From Pseudonocardia sp. CNS-004 (lineage in GTDB: Bacteria; Actinomycetota; Actinomycetes; Mycobacteriales; Pseudonocardiaceae), in NCBI GenBank assembly GCA_001942185.1, contig MKJV01000123.1, positions 124,001-188,000 of the forward strand: a stretch of DNA of 64,000 bases, read 5' to 3'. Positions 36,242 to 44,392 of this stretch are shown in pieces. The notes beneath the pieces were generated by a model that worked only from the letters and a program-made list of their open reading frames with translations, was not told the origin of the DNA and did no database searches. Within the stretch, counting starts at the first letter, position 1; the number at the start of each line of letters is the position of its first letter. The translations under genes and the position numbers were made by a program.

Positions 36242-37888
36242 GGGGCCCCGGTGATCCCGCAGGCCTCGAGCTCGCAGGCGATCCGCTCCCGCAGCACGTA
36301 CTTCCTGATCTTCGTTCCGGACATGGGCCACTCACCTGGGCCGGCGATGAACCGGATGTAGCGGGGGACCCGGTAGGTCGCGATGCGGCCGAGGCAGAAC
36401 TCGATCAGCTCCTGTTCTGTCGCCCTCGAGCCGGGCTTGAGCTGCACGAAGGCCGCCGGCACCTCGACGTAGTACGCGTCGGGCGCGCCCACGACGGCCA
36501 CGATGTCGACGGCGGGGTGGTTCAGCAGGTACCCCTCGACCTCGGCCGCGGCGACGTTCTCCCCGCCGACCTTCAGCATGTCCTTGAGCCGGGACCGGAA
36601 CGTCAGCCTGCCCTCGGGATCCGCGACGACGAGATCGCCGCTGTGGAACCAGCCCTCGGCGTCGAACACCTGCGCGGTGAGCTCGGGGTCACGGGAAGTA
36701 GCCGTCGAAGGCGTTGGGCCCCCGGAACAGCAGCTCGCCGGGCGTTCCGGGGTCCACGTCGGCGCCGGTCTGCGGATCGACGACCCGGCACTGCATGCCG
36801 GGCATCGGGTGCCCGCCGGTGGTGGCTCGCGCATCGGGCGGGTCGTCGAGCCGGTTGAGGGTGAGGAACGCGGAGGACTCGGTCATCGCCACGCACGACA
36901 CGTGCACGGCGTCCGGCAGCCGGGAAGCCATGTCGCGCAGCCGCTCGGGCACCCCGACCGCCATGACCAGCCGGATCCGGGAGAGGTCGAAACGGGCGAA
37001 GTCGGACCGGTTGAGCACCGGCATCCAGATCGTCTCGAACGCCGCCAGTGCGATCGTGACCCGCTCGTCGCGCAGGTACTCCAGCGTGGTCGCAGGGTCG
37101 AAGTACCCGGGGTGCACGAACGGGGCGCCCGCCGCGATGGCGCTCAACGCGAAGGTGATGCCACCGCCGTGGAACAGTGGGATCGCGGTCCACACGCGGT
37201 CCTCGGAGGTGATCTGCAGGCGCTCCCCGATGCCGTCGGCCAGCCGGACCAGCGCTTCGTGGCTGAGCATGGCTCCCTTGGGGGCGGCGGTCGTGCCGGA
37301 GGTGTAGACGATCACAGCGGTGTCCCGCACCCGCACCGATGCCTGGGACTCCCACACCACGTCGTCGGGGACGCCCGGGGCGGCCACGTCGCGAACCTCG
37401 GTGCCGTCGAGGACGAGGACGTGGCGCAGCTCCGGTGCGTCGGCGAGGCCGCGCTCACCATCCGCGTGCCCGGACACGTCGGGAAGCGTCTCGTGGAGCA
37501 GCCCGGTCGATGCCGCATCGGTCACCAGCACCCGCATACCGGAGTGGGTGACGATCTGGGCGAGTTCGACGCACTTGAAGCGCGCGTTCACCGGCACCGC
37601 GATCGCCCCGAGCTTCGCCGCGCCGAAGAGAACGGCGAGCAGGTCGACCGTTGCGGGGAGCAGGATCCCCACCCGATCACCCCGTCGGACGCCGAGCCCG
37701 GCCAGCCGGCGCGCGAACCACTGGGCGCGTCCGGCGAGCTCGGCGTAGGACGCCCGCGCCTCCGGGAACACCACCGCATCGGCGTCGGGGCGTTCGGCGG
37801 CGCGCCGGTCGAGCAGGTCGCCCAGTGTGGTCGCCTCGATCCACCGGCGTGCTCCCGGGCCCGTCGTCGCTGCGCTCGTCACGGTCAC
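36214..37888 (-). CDS. AMP-forming acyl-CoA ligase (copy 2, frame broken)
   Basis: About 558 residues and clearly paralogous to the ligase at 26809. P-loop VIVYTSGTTAAPKGA, IPLFHGGGITFAL, CVAMTESSAFL, EGWFHSGDLVVADPEGRLTF, SRLKDMLKVGGENVAAAEVEGYL, and C-terminal EWPMSGTKIRKYVL. The frame breaks near 36703, between NAFDGYF and RDPELTAQ. It converges with the split-barrel gene and is divergent from FAD oxidoreductase copy 2, exactly mirroring the layout of copy 1. The 222-base upstream region holds a weak TACCAA-like site at 37968. Confidence 0.88.
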
Positions 37889-37967
37889 TCCCTCCGCGCG
37901 GCACGGCCCCTGTGCCGGTGCCCTGCTCGGCCGTCGATCGATTCTGGCGACGCGCCGGACCGTTGTC

Positions 37968-37987
37968 TACCGGCCGTATGGTGGGCA
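37968..37987. promoter_or_regulatory. weak TACCAA-like site upstream of ligase copy 2
   Basis: The segment starts TACCGGCCGTATGGTGGG and matches the reference at 12 of 20 positions; only TACC, the central CG and TGG agree. It is kept because its place, just upstream of the ligase start, parallels the site at copy 1. Confidence 0.3.
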
Positions 37988-38013
37988 TGGGTCGCCGCGC
38001 GTCTCGCGCAGTG

Positions 38014-38056
38014 TTGACGCGCTGTGCAACCCGCGTTATACATTCAGTGTTGTATA
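38014..38056 (+). promoter_or_regulatory. promoter with overlapping inverted-repeat operator (TetR3-type)
   Basis: A near-consensus promoter, TTGACG (38014) then 17 bases then TATACA (38037), lies 69 bases before the start at 38111. TATACA-N8-TGTATA (38037-38056) is a perfect inverted repeat covering the -10 box. TGCAAC (38025) and GTTGTA (38049) flank it. The same core, offsets and flanking repeats occur at 43136-43178. Confidence 0.75.
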
Positions 38057-38110
38057 TCTGGTGGCGACCGATCCGGGCACGTGAGCGGGCCTGAGTGGAG
38101 GACCGAGCTG

Positions 38111-39484
38111 ATGCGTTACGACGCGGTCGTGGTGGGGGCCGGGGCGGCCGGGCTGGCGTCGGCGCTGATCCTCGCGGAACAGGGCAAGCGGGTCGTGCTG
38201 GTGGAGAAGCACGGCTACCTCGGCGGGCGAGCGATGGAGCACCGGTACCGGGGGCACCAGATCGGGCTCGGGTCGCACCTGATCGTCGACCCCGGAGACA
38301 GCCTGACCCGGGTGTGCGAGCTGGCCGGGATCCCGCTGACCCACAGCGAGCGCAGTGACGCGATGCCGTTCTGGGACCGTGACCGGTGGAAGCCGATCCA
38401 GGAGCTCTACAGCGGCGTGGCGAAGGACGGCCTCAAGCGCTGCATCCACGCGCTCACCGAGACCGACTACGCCGACCTGGACCGGCTCGACCACCTGCCG
38501 CTGCGTGAGTGGATGGCGCAGTACACCTCCGACGAGGGGGTGTACACGGTGTGGGAGGCCATCTCGATCCTCGAGCAGATCACGGACAAGTGGTACGACC
38601 ACTCGGCCTCGGAGAACCTGTACGTCCGCAAGATGCACTACGAGCGCAAGCGGACCGCGGGCTACTCGTACTGGCCGATGGGCGGCTGGGAGAAGCTGTG
38701 GGAGGACATGGCCGCGGCGTTCGTCGCGCGGGGCGGCGAGCTGCGCCGGTCGACCACCGTCGCGCGGGTCCTGGTCTCCGGCGGTGAGGTCAAGGGTGTG
38801 CGGCTGCGTGACCCGGAGCGCCCCGGTGCCGCCGACGGTGAGGTGCTCGAGGCGGACGTGGTCGTCGTCAACGCTCCGGTGTGGAACGTGCCGGCGCTCT
38901 TCGACGAGGGCGTGCTGCCGCAGAACCTGCTGCAGCGGGTACGCATGCTGGCCAACAACCGCAACAGGGCGTGCTGGCTGGGTTACTGGATCGCCGCCAA
39001 GGAGCCGGTGATCGCGATGTCCGAGCTGGAGATGGCGAGCTTCACCGCCACCCCGCGCGCCGGGCTCGGCGGCTTCACCCTCAACTTCACCGGATACGAC
39101 CCGGGCGTCTCCCCACCCGGCGAGTACCTGAGCTGTGTGGGCGCGGCATTCGACGCCACCGAGCACTACGGGGACAAGGACTGGCTCGACCGCAAGTTCC
39201 ACGAGTTCTGGCTCGACGTCGAGGAGATGCTACCGGCCGCCAAGGGTGCCCTGTGGACGAAGAAGCACCTCGTCACCACCTATGGAGTGGTCAACAAGCC
39301 GGGCCTCGTCGGGGCGGTCCGGCCCGACACCCGCGTTCGCGAGATCGACGGGTTGTTCCTCACCGGCGACACCGTCCGGTCCCGGGGGATCGGGATCGAC
39401 AAGGCCGCCCGGGCCGGGATCACCGCGGCCGAGGCGGTACTGGGGGAGCGGCTGCCGTTCTTCGCCGACACGGTTCGGTACTGA
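38111..39484 (+). CDS. phytoene-desaturase-like FAD-dependent oxidoreductase, copy 2 (intact)
   Basis: A 457-residue uninterrupted protein. N-terminal FAD fold VVVGAGAAGLASALILAEQGKRVVLVEK-type, GYLGGRAMEHRYRG, the central YDHSASENLYVRKMHYERKRTAGYSYWP, NAPVWNVPALFDEG, and C-terminal LFLTGDTVRSRGIGIDKAARAG closing the FAD site. ATG 38111 has GGAGG nine bases upstream. The stop overlaps the LLM gene start (TGATG). The family covers desaturases and isomerases of hydrophobic ring or polyene substrates. This intact copy shows what copy 1 should look like. Expression is probably set by the TATACA promoter/operator 69 bases upstream. Confidence 0.88.
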   Translation: MRYDAVVVGAGAAGLASALILAEQGKRVVLVEKHGYLGGRAMEHRYRGHQIGLGSHLIVDPGDSLTRVCELAGIPLTHSERSDAMPFWDRDRWKPIQELYSGVAKDGLKRCIHALTETDYADLDRLDHLPLREWMAQYTSDEGVYTVWEAISILEQITDKWYDHSASENLYVRKMHYERKRTAGYSYWPMGGWEKLWEDMAAAFVARGGELRRSTTVARVLVSGGEVKGVRLRDPERPGAADGEVLEADVVVVNAPVWNVPALFDEGVLPQNLLQRVRMLANNRNRACWLGYWIAAKEPVIAMSELEMASFTATPRAGLGGFTLNFTGYDPGVSPPGEYLSCVGAAFDATEHYGDKDWLDRKFHEFWLDVEEMLPAAKGALWTKKHLVTTYGVVNKPGLVGAVRPDTRVREIDGLFLTGDTVRSRGIGIDKAARAGITAAEAVLGERLPFFADTVRY

Positions 39485-40602
39485 TGGGTGGTCCGGTCAC
39501 CGTCGGGGTGCCCGGGCACTTCGGGCCGCCCGCGGACCGGGTCGCCCCGGCCGCGGCACGTGCGGAGGCCGACGGCTACGACGCCACCTGGTACCCGTGC
39601 CACCTGATGGCGTGGCACCCGGACTCGCTCTGGACACCCGACCTCACCCCGATCGCCGAGGTGCAACCCAACCCCCACGCGCAGTTCGACCCGTTCCAGG
39701 CGATGGCAGTGGCCGGCGCCGCGACAACCCGGATCAAGGTGGGGGTCGGGGTCACCGACACCCTGCGGCAGCACCCGGCGATGCTGGCCAGGGGATCGCT
39801 GACGGCGCAGCACTTCTCCGGTGGCCGCGCGATCCTCGGGCTCGGGTCGGGCGAGCGGCTCAACATCTCCCCGTACGGGATGGACTGGAGCAGGCCGACG
39901 GCGAAGCTGGCCGAGGCGATCGAGGTCGTCCGGCTGCTGTGGCGGGCCGAGCGCGCGATCGACTTCGACGGCGACTTCTACCGGCTCGAGGACGCGGTGC
40001 TCGGCCTGGACCCGTTCGAGGGCGCCGAGCCGCCGATCTGGATCGCCGCGCACGGTCCACGGATGCTCGAGCTGGTCGGCCGGCAGGGCGACGGCTGGTT
40101 GCCGACGAAGAGCACGCCGGAGCAGTACGCCGACCGACTGCGGACCATCCGTCGGTCGGCCGAGGACGCAGGCCGGGATCCGGCCGGGATCACCCCCTCG
40201 ATGCTCGGCTACGTGCTCTGCGCTCCCGATGAGGAGACCCTGACGGAGATGTGCCTGCACCCGCTGATCCGGATGCTGTGCGTCCTGCTGCCCGAGGGCG
40301 TGTACCGCGACCACGGAGTGCCCGCCCCGTTCAGCGGTGGCTCCGGGTTCCATTCGTTCATCCCGTCCCGCGTCGACCGCGCCGAGGCCGAGCGGGTCGT
40401 CGCCGCCATCCCTCCCGAAGTGGTGCGCCACGCCGCGTTCTGCGGCACCGCCCAGCAGATCGCCGACCAGGTCGGTGCCTACGTCGAGGCCGGTCTCCGC
40501 GACGTCGTGCTCTGGAACGTGACCGGCCTCGCGGACCCCGCCCTGACCGGCTTCTCGTACAAGGTCCTCGCCCGGGTCCGCGAGATCCTCGCCGCGGGTT
40601 GA
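39484..40602 (+). CDS. LLM family, F420-type oxidoreductase, copy 2 (intact)
   Basis: A 372-residue luciferase-like protein starting inside the previous stop. Parallel motifs to copy 1: YPCHLMAWHPDSLWTPDLTPIAEVQPNP, IKVGVGVTDTLRQHPAM, ILGLGSGERLNISPYGMDW and AAHGPRMLELVG, with ISPYGM showing the frame lost in copy 1. The nonfluorescent LGSGE loop and HPAMLARG region resemble F420-binding members; binding is not proven. It probably works with the preceding flavoprotein on a shared substrate. Confidence 0.87.
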   Translation: MGGPVTVGVPGHFGPPADRVAPAAARAEADGYDATWYPCHLMAWHPDSLWTPDLTPIAEVQPNPHAQFDPFQAMAVAGAATTRIKVGVGVTDTLRQHPAMLARGSLTAQHFSGGRAILGLGSGERLNISPYGMDWSRPTAKLAEAIEVVRLLWRAERAIDFDGDFYRLEDAVLGLDPFEGAEPPIWIAAHGPRMLELVGRQGDGWLPTKSTPEQYADRLRTIRRSAEDAGRDPAGITPSMLGYVLCAPDEETLTEMCLHPLIRMLCVLLPEGVYRDHGVPAPFSGGSGFHSFIPSRVDRAEAERVVAAIPPEVVRHAAFCGTAQQIADQVGAYVEAGLRDVVLWNVTGLADPALTGFSYKVLARVREILAAG

Positions 40603-40615
40603 GCGGGTGCACGGC

Positions 40616-41083
40616 TCAGCCGCCGCCGTTGCCTCCGGCGACCGCGGCGACCGCGCTGAGCGGGCCGTCGAGCAGTTCGACGACGTTCTTGTCCGGATCA
40701 TGGAGGTACACGACGCGGACCGGTCCCCAGTTCGAGGGCTTCGGCCACAGCCGTGCCCCGCCGGCGCGCTCGGCGCGGTCGAGGGCGGCGTCGACGTCGT
40801 CGACCTGGATGCCCAGATGGGGCAGGCGAGCGTCCGCATGCGGCTCTTCCAGCCAGTCCGGCCGGGTCGGCCCGCCGAACTCGAACAGCTCCACTCCGCC
40901 GCCGTCGGGAAAAGCCAGCAGGGCGATCCGGACCTGGATCTCCGGGGATGCCGCCATGGCGAGCGCCGCACCGCGCCCGCCCAGCGCGAGTGGCGGAGCG
41001 AGGACTTCGGCGCCGAGCTGACGGTAGAAGCTGGTGGCGCGGTCCAGATCCGCCACCCCGAGGCCGACGTGGTGCAGTCCCAT
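40616..41083 (-). CDS. VOC family protein (glyoxalase/bleomycin-resistance fold)
   Basis: A 155-residue vicinal-oxygen-chelate protein with paired beta-alpha-beta-beta-beta units: GLHHVGLGVADLDRATSFYRQLGAEV, GGGVELFEFGGP, LPHLGIQVDDVDAALDRAE and VYLHDPDKNVVELLDGP. Candidate metal ligands are His4 or His5, the Glu in GVELFEF, His in LPHLG and the Glu in VVELLD. The ATG starts one base after the MFS stop codon, so the two are coupled. Possible roles are lactoylglutathione-lyase-like isomerisation, epimerisation of a methylmalonyl-type CoA, or ring cleavage; none is favoured. Confidence 0.82.
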   Translation of the reverse strand: MGLHHVGLGVADLDRATSFYRQLGAEVLAPPLALGGRGAALAMAASPEIQVRIALLAFPDGGGVELFEFGGPTRPDWLEEPHADARLPHLGIQVDDVDAALDRAERAGGARLWPKPSNWGPVRVVYLHDPDKNVVELLDGPLSAVAAVAGGNGGG

Positions 41084-41084
41084 G

Positions 41085-42395
41085 TCAGCCCGCCACCCGC
41101 CCGGGGACGGTCGGCGTCGGGGTCCGCTCGTCCGGGTGCCGGCCGAGGGAAAGGGTCAGCAACAGCGCGATCACCGCGAAGGCGGCGAAGAACCAGAAAT
41201 TCCACTGGAAGCCCAGCCCGGTAGAGATGAGCAGCCCGACCGCGTACGGACCGGCAATTCCGCCGAGCCGCCCGACCCCCATCACGAAGCCGAGGCCGGA
41301 GGCGCGGATCCGGGACGGGTAGGACGCCGCCACGAACCCGTTGACGAGGATCTGTGAACCCATCGCGCCGAATCCGAGGAGCGTGACCAGTACGTACAGC
41401 AGTACCTGCGGCAGGGGGATGCTCAACAGCACCAGGCTGACCGCGCCGACGCTCAGTGCGATGGGGATCGCTCGCCTCGACCCGATGCGGTCCGCAACGG
41501 AGGCGATCAGCAGGGTGCCGATGACGTTCCCGAGGTTGAGCACGAGGAGGAACGAAATGGCGGAGCCGAGCGGATACCCGGCCTGGCGCATGATCTGCGG
41601 GAGCCAGGTGCCCACACCGTAGCTGAGCAGCAGTCCGCAGAAGCTGATCAGCACGAACAGGATGGTCCAGCGCCGGTACCGACCGAAGATCTCGCTCGTC
41701 CGGACCTTCGAGGTCGTGGCTCCCGCCGTAGGGGGTTCCGGGTCGAGCCCGTGGTGGATGGCCAGCTCGCGGGCCTCGTCCTGCGCCCGCGGGCAACCAG
41801 CCACGACGGCGACTCCGGCAGCCACCGCAGCGCGATCGGGAACAGGATCAGCCAGGGGGCGGCACCCACGAGCAGCAGGACCCGGAACCCGCCGGTGGGC
41901 AGCACCCAGAGCGCCACCGCCGCGCAGATCACGCCGCCGATGGAGTACCCGGCGTGGATGATCGAGTTGTACAGCTGGCGCCGGTTCGCCGGGGCGAACT
42001 CCACGGTGAGTGCGATGGCCGACGGCAGGACGCCGCCGAGCCCGATCCCGGCGACGAACCGGAGCAGCCCGAAGCTCTCCGCATTCGGAGCCACGGCACA
42101 CAGGCCCTGGCCGCGCTGAACCAGGTGATCGCCGCCAGTACCAGCGCCGCCGGCCGAGCCGGTCGGTCAGCCAGCCCGAGCAGAGCGCGCCCACGGCCAT
42201 GCCGACGAGTGCGAGGCTGCCGATGAGGCCGGCGGCCGCCGCGTCGAGGCCCCACGGCTCGTAATCCAGCAGCGCCGGCACGATCGCCCCGTACACGACG
42301 AGGTCGTACCCGTCGAGGATGACGGTCGCGAAGCAGATCGCGATCACCAACGCTCCTGGTTGGCGTGAATACCAGGTCGTGCCCGTCGCATGCAT
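41085..42395 (-). CDS. MFS transporter, aromatic/organic acid:proton symporter type (about three frame breaks)
   Basis: About 435 residues of a 12-helix major facilitator transporter. Visible: first helix with ATVILDGYDLVVYGAIVP, the loop motif GWLTDRLGRR, RFVAGIGLGGVLPSAIAL, YSIGGVICAAVALWVLP and C-terminal helices through FVMGVGRLGGIAGPYAVGLL. The DGYDLVVYG start is typical of the AAHS group that imports aromatic and similar acids. One-base breaks near 42150, 42113 and 41795 interrupt the middle. ATG 42395 is used. A TACCAA-type site lies 50 bases upstream, so import is probably induced with the catabolic genes. Confidence 0.8.
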   Translation of the reverse strand: MHATGTTWYSRQPGALVIAICFATVILDGYDLVVYGAIVPALLDYEPWGLDAAAAGLIGSLALVGMAVGALCSGWLTDRLGRRRWYWRRSPGSARPGPVCRGSECGELRAAPVRRRDRARRRPAVGHRTHRGVRPGEPAPAVQLDHPRRVLHRRRDLRGGGALGAAHRRVPGPAARGCRPLADPVPDRAAVAAGVAVVAGCPRAQDEARELAIHHGLDPEPPTAGATTSKVRTSEIFGRYRRWTILFVLISFCGLLLSYGVGTWLPQIMRQAGYPLGSAISFLLVLNLGNVIGTLLIASVADRIGSRRAIPIALSVGAVSLVLLSIPLPQVLLYVLVTLLGFGAMGSQILVNGFVAASYPSRIRASGLGFVMGVGRLGGIAGPYAVGLLISTGLGFQWNFWFFAAFAVIALLLTLSLGRHPDERTPTPTVPGRVAG

Positions 42396-42444
42396 GCGAA
42401 TCCTCGTTGATCGTGGTCGTGGTCCCACCAGGCGCACTGGACAC

Positions 42445-42464
42445 TATCAACCGGTTGTTTGATG
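42445..42464. promoter_or_regulatory. TACCAA-type operator upstream of the MFS gene
   Basis: TATCAACCGGTTGTTTGATG matches the reference operator at 14 of 20 positions and is itself a good inverted repeat. It lies between the TetR3 stop and the MFS start, both on the minus strand, implying that the transporter has its own promoter. Confidence 0.55.
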
Positions 42465-42509
42465 AACAAGAGCGCTTCTCGTCGCCGCGCACCGCTCGGA
42501 TGTCGCGGC

Positions 42510-43136
42510 CTAGGAAGCGGCTTTCGACCCCGGTCGTTCCGGCGCAGGGGGTGTCGCCAGCTGTGCGACGAACGCGCGCACGGTGTCCAGCTGCCGGTCG
42601 GCAGGCCAGTCCTCCAGGTCGAAGACGGCATGGCTGGCTACTCCGTGGACGAGCGCCAGGAGCGCACGCGCCTCGTCGAGGGCGTCCCGGTCGGGATGGA
42701 CCCCCCCTGCTCGCTTGGCGGCGGCGATGGCATGAGTCAGCAGTTCGCGGTGTCCGGTCACGCGGCGTCGCTGGAGCTCGGCCATGCGCGGCTCGCTGAT
42801 CGCGGCTCCGACGAAGGCGAGCCACGTCAGCCAGTTCATCCGGCGGGGCCCGTCCAGGGGGAGCACGGCCTCGCACAGCAGCAGGACCCGGCGCGGATCG
42901 TCGTCGCCGGGGAGTGCCTCGACCCGTTCCCGTGCCTCGTCCACGGCGGCCCGGTAGGCCGCTTCCAGCACCTCCGCCTTGTTGGCGAAGTAGTGCGTGA
43001 TGACGGTCGTGCTGGCTCCCGCAGCCGCCGCCAACGAGCGCAGCGAGATGTTGTCGGCCCCATGCGTGGCGATGAGCCGGGCGGCGAGCCGGGCGATGTC
43101 CCGCCGTCGCGCATCCGCGTCGATCCGAGCTGGCAT
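42510..43136 (-). CDS. TetR/AcrR family transcriptional regulator (TetR3)
   Basis: A 208-residue regulator beginning MPARIDADARRRDIARLAARLI. Helix-turn-helix IATHGADNISLRSLAAAAGASTTVITHYFANKAEVL is plain; the recognition helix differs fully from TetR1 and TetR2. The ATG at 43136 sits a few bases after a TTGTAT box on the minus strand, so the message may be leaderless; an in-frame TTG at 43151 is less likely. The gene is divergent from the epimerase operon. The shared region 43136-43178 carries the same promoter/operator core as 38014-38056, so TetR3 probably represses itself, the epimerase operon and the copy-2 flavoprotein operon. Confidence 0.85.
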   Translation of the reverse strand: MPARIDADARRRDIARLAARLIATHGADNISLRSLAAAAGASTTVITHYFANKAEVLEAAYRAAVDEARERVEALPGDDDPRRVLLLCEAVLPLDGPRRMNWLTWLAFVGAAISEPRMAELQRRRVTGHRELLTHAIAAAKRAGGVHPDRDALDEARALLALVHGVASHAVFDLEDWPADRQLDTVRAFVAQLATPPAPERPGSKAAS

Positions 43137-43178
43137 TGACGCAAGATACAACGTTCGGTATACAGCGGTGGTTGCATA
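43136..43178 (+). promoter_or_regulatory. promoter with overlapping inverted-repeat operator between TetR3 and epimerase gene
   Basis: TTGACG (43136), 17 bases, then TATACA (43159) match the 38-kb promoter exactly in box sequence and spacing. TATACA-N8-TGCATA (43159-43178) differs from that palindrome by one base. TACAAC (43147) and GTTGCA (43171) stand at the same offsets, 11 and 35 from the -35 box, as their counterparts there. The -35 box touches the TetR3 start codon. Confidence 0.75.
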
Positions 43179-43267
43179 TGCCCTCGGGCCGTAGCCGGGA
43201 ATCCTGACAGGGCGGGGCGGGTAGGTCGCCTACGCCGAGCGGCGCGACCAGGGAGGGGTGGACGACG

Positions 43268-44392
43268 GTGCGCGACGTGCTGGTCGTGGGTGGTACCGGG
43301 CCGACCGGCCCTCCGATCGTCGAGGGTCTCCTGGCTCGCGGGCACAACGTGACGATCTTCCACACGGGCCGGCACGAGGTGAACGGGCTGTCGGACGTCC
43401 CGCACCTGCACGGGAGCCCGTTCACCGAGGACGGGATCCGGGAGTCGCTCGGCGAGCGCAGCTTCGGCACGGTCGTCGCGACGTACGGCAAGGTCCGGTT
43501 GCTTGCCGGGTACTTCGCCGGCCGATGCGACCATTTCGTGGCGGTCGGCGGCACGCCGGTCTACAAGGGCTACGTGAATCCTGCGGAGATGTTCCCCCAC
43601 GGGGTGGCGCTTCCCGTCCGTGAGGAGACGCATCCCCTGGTCGATGTCGACGCGCCGAGGTTCGCCGGCTACGCGGCCGGGCCCATCCGGGCCACCGAGG
43701 AGCTCGTGTTCGACCTCGCCCGGCGCGGTGCGTTCGGTGCCACCTATCTCCGGTATCCGACGATCTACGGTCCGCGGAACCCCTACGCCTGGGAGTGGAA
43801 CGTCGTGCGCCGGGTCCTCGACCGCCGGCCCTGGATGATGCTCGCCGACGGCGGGCACAACATCCATTCTCGGGCGGCTGCGCGCAACGCCGCGGAGGCG
43901 GTGCTCCTCGCCGTCGACCGGCCGTCGGTCGCGAAGGGTCGCGCCTACAACGTCGCAGACGACGATCTGGTGACCGTCCGGCAATGGGCGCAGCTCGTTG
44001 CGGAAGCGGCAGGGGGCGAGCTCGAGATCCGCTCGATGCCCCGGGAGCTCCCGAACCCCGGGCTGGCGGTATCCGCATTCGGCGGCGCGGAAACTCCGAG
44101 CTGCATCGTCGACACCACGCGCATCCGCGAGGAGTTGGGCTATCGCGACGTGATCTCCCTGTCCGACGGCATCGCCGAGGCGGTGCGGTGGATGCTCGAC
44201 CACGAGTCCGAGATGCGCGCCACCGGCACGACCGATCCGTTCGACTACGCCGCGGAGGACGCGTTGGCCGCGGAGTACGACGGCGCGCTGCAGGGCCTCA
44301 GCGTGGCCGCCCAGCCGTTCCGTTCCGGGATCGGCCGCATGGCGGTGCCGCAGACGGCGAAGGGGTCGGCAGAGGTGCCGATCGAGCCGTGA
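43268..44392 (+). CDS. NAD-dependent epimerase/dehydratase family protein (extended SDR)
   Basis: A 374-residue extended SDR: VLVVGGTGPTGPPIVEGLLARGHNV at the start, YGPRNPYAWEWNVVRRVLD, ADGGHNIHSRAAARNAAEAVLLAVD, and AYNVADDDLVTVRQWAQ. The active-site Tyr-x-x-x-Lys is not in its usual form (YKGYVN), so redox or epimerase chemistry is uncertain. The protein may be an atypical or isoflavone-reductase-like member. GTG start; the stop overlaps the VOC gene start (GTGA). It is first in a three-gene operon driven from the TetR3 promoter region. Confidence 0.78.
   Translation: MRDVLVVGGTGPTGPPIVEGLLARGHNVTIFHTGRHEVNGLSDVPHLHGSPFTEDGIRESLGERSFGTVVATYGKVRLLAGYFAGRCDHFVAVGGTPVYKGYVNPAEMFPHGVALPVREETHPLVDVDAPRFAGYAAGPIRATEELVFDLARRGAFGATYLRYPTIYGPRNPYAWEWNVVRRVLDRRPWMMLADGGHNIHSRAAARNAAEAVLLAVDRPSVAKGRAYNVADDDLVTVRQWAQLVAEAAGGELEIRSMPRELPNPGLAVSAFGGAETPSCIVDTTRIREELGYRDVISLSDGIAEAVRWMLDHESEMRATGTTDPFDYAAEDALAAEYDGALQGLSVAAQPFRSGIGRMAVPQTAKGSAEVPIEP

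Noticed and set aside
43136..43151. TTG start for TetR3 at 43151
   Set aside because: No ribosome site, and the ATG at 43136 gives the usual N-terminal length and fits a leaderless start.
43199..43209. CCTGACAGG-like palindrome near the epimerase gene
   Set aside because: Too short and not matching the GACTGTC element beyond a few bases.
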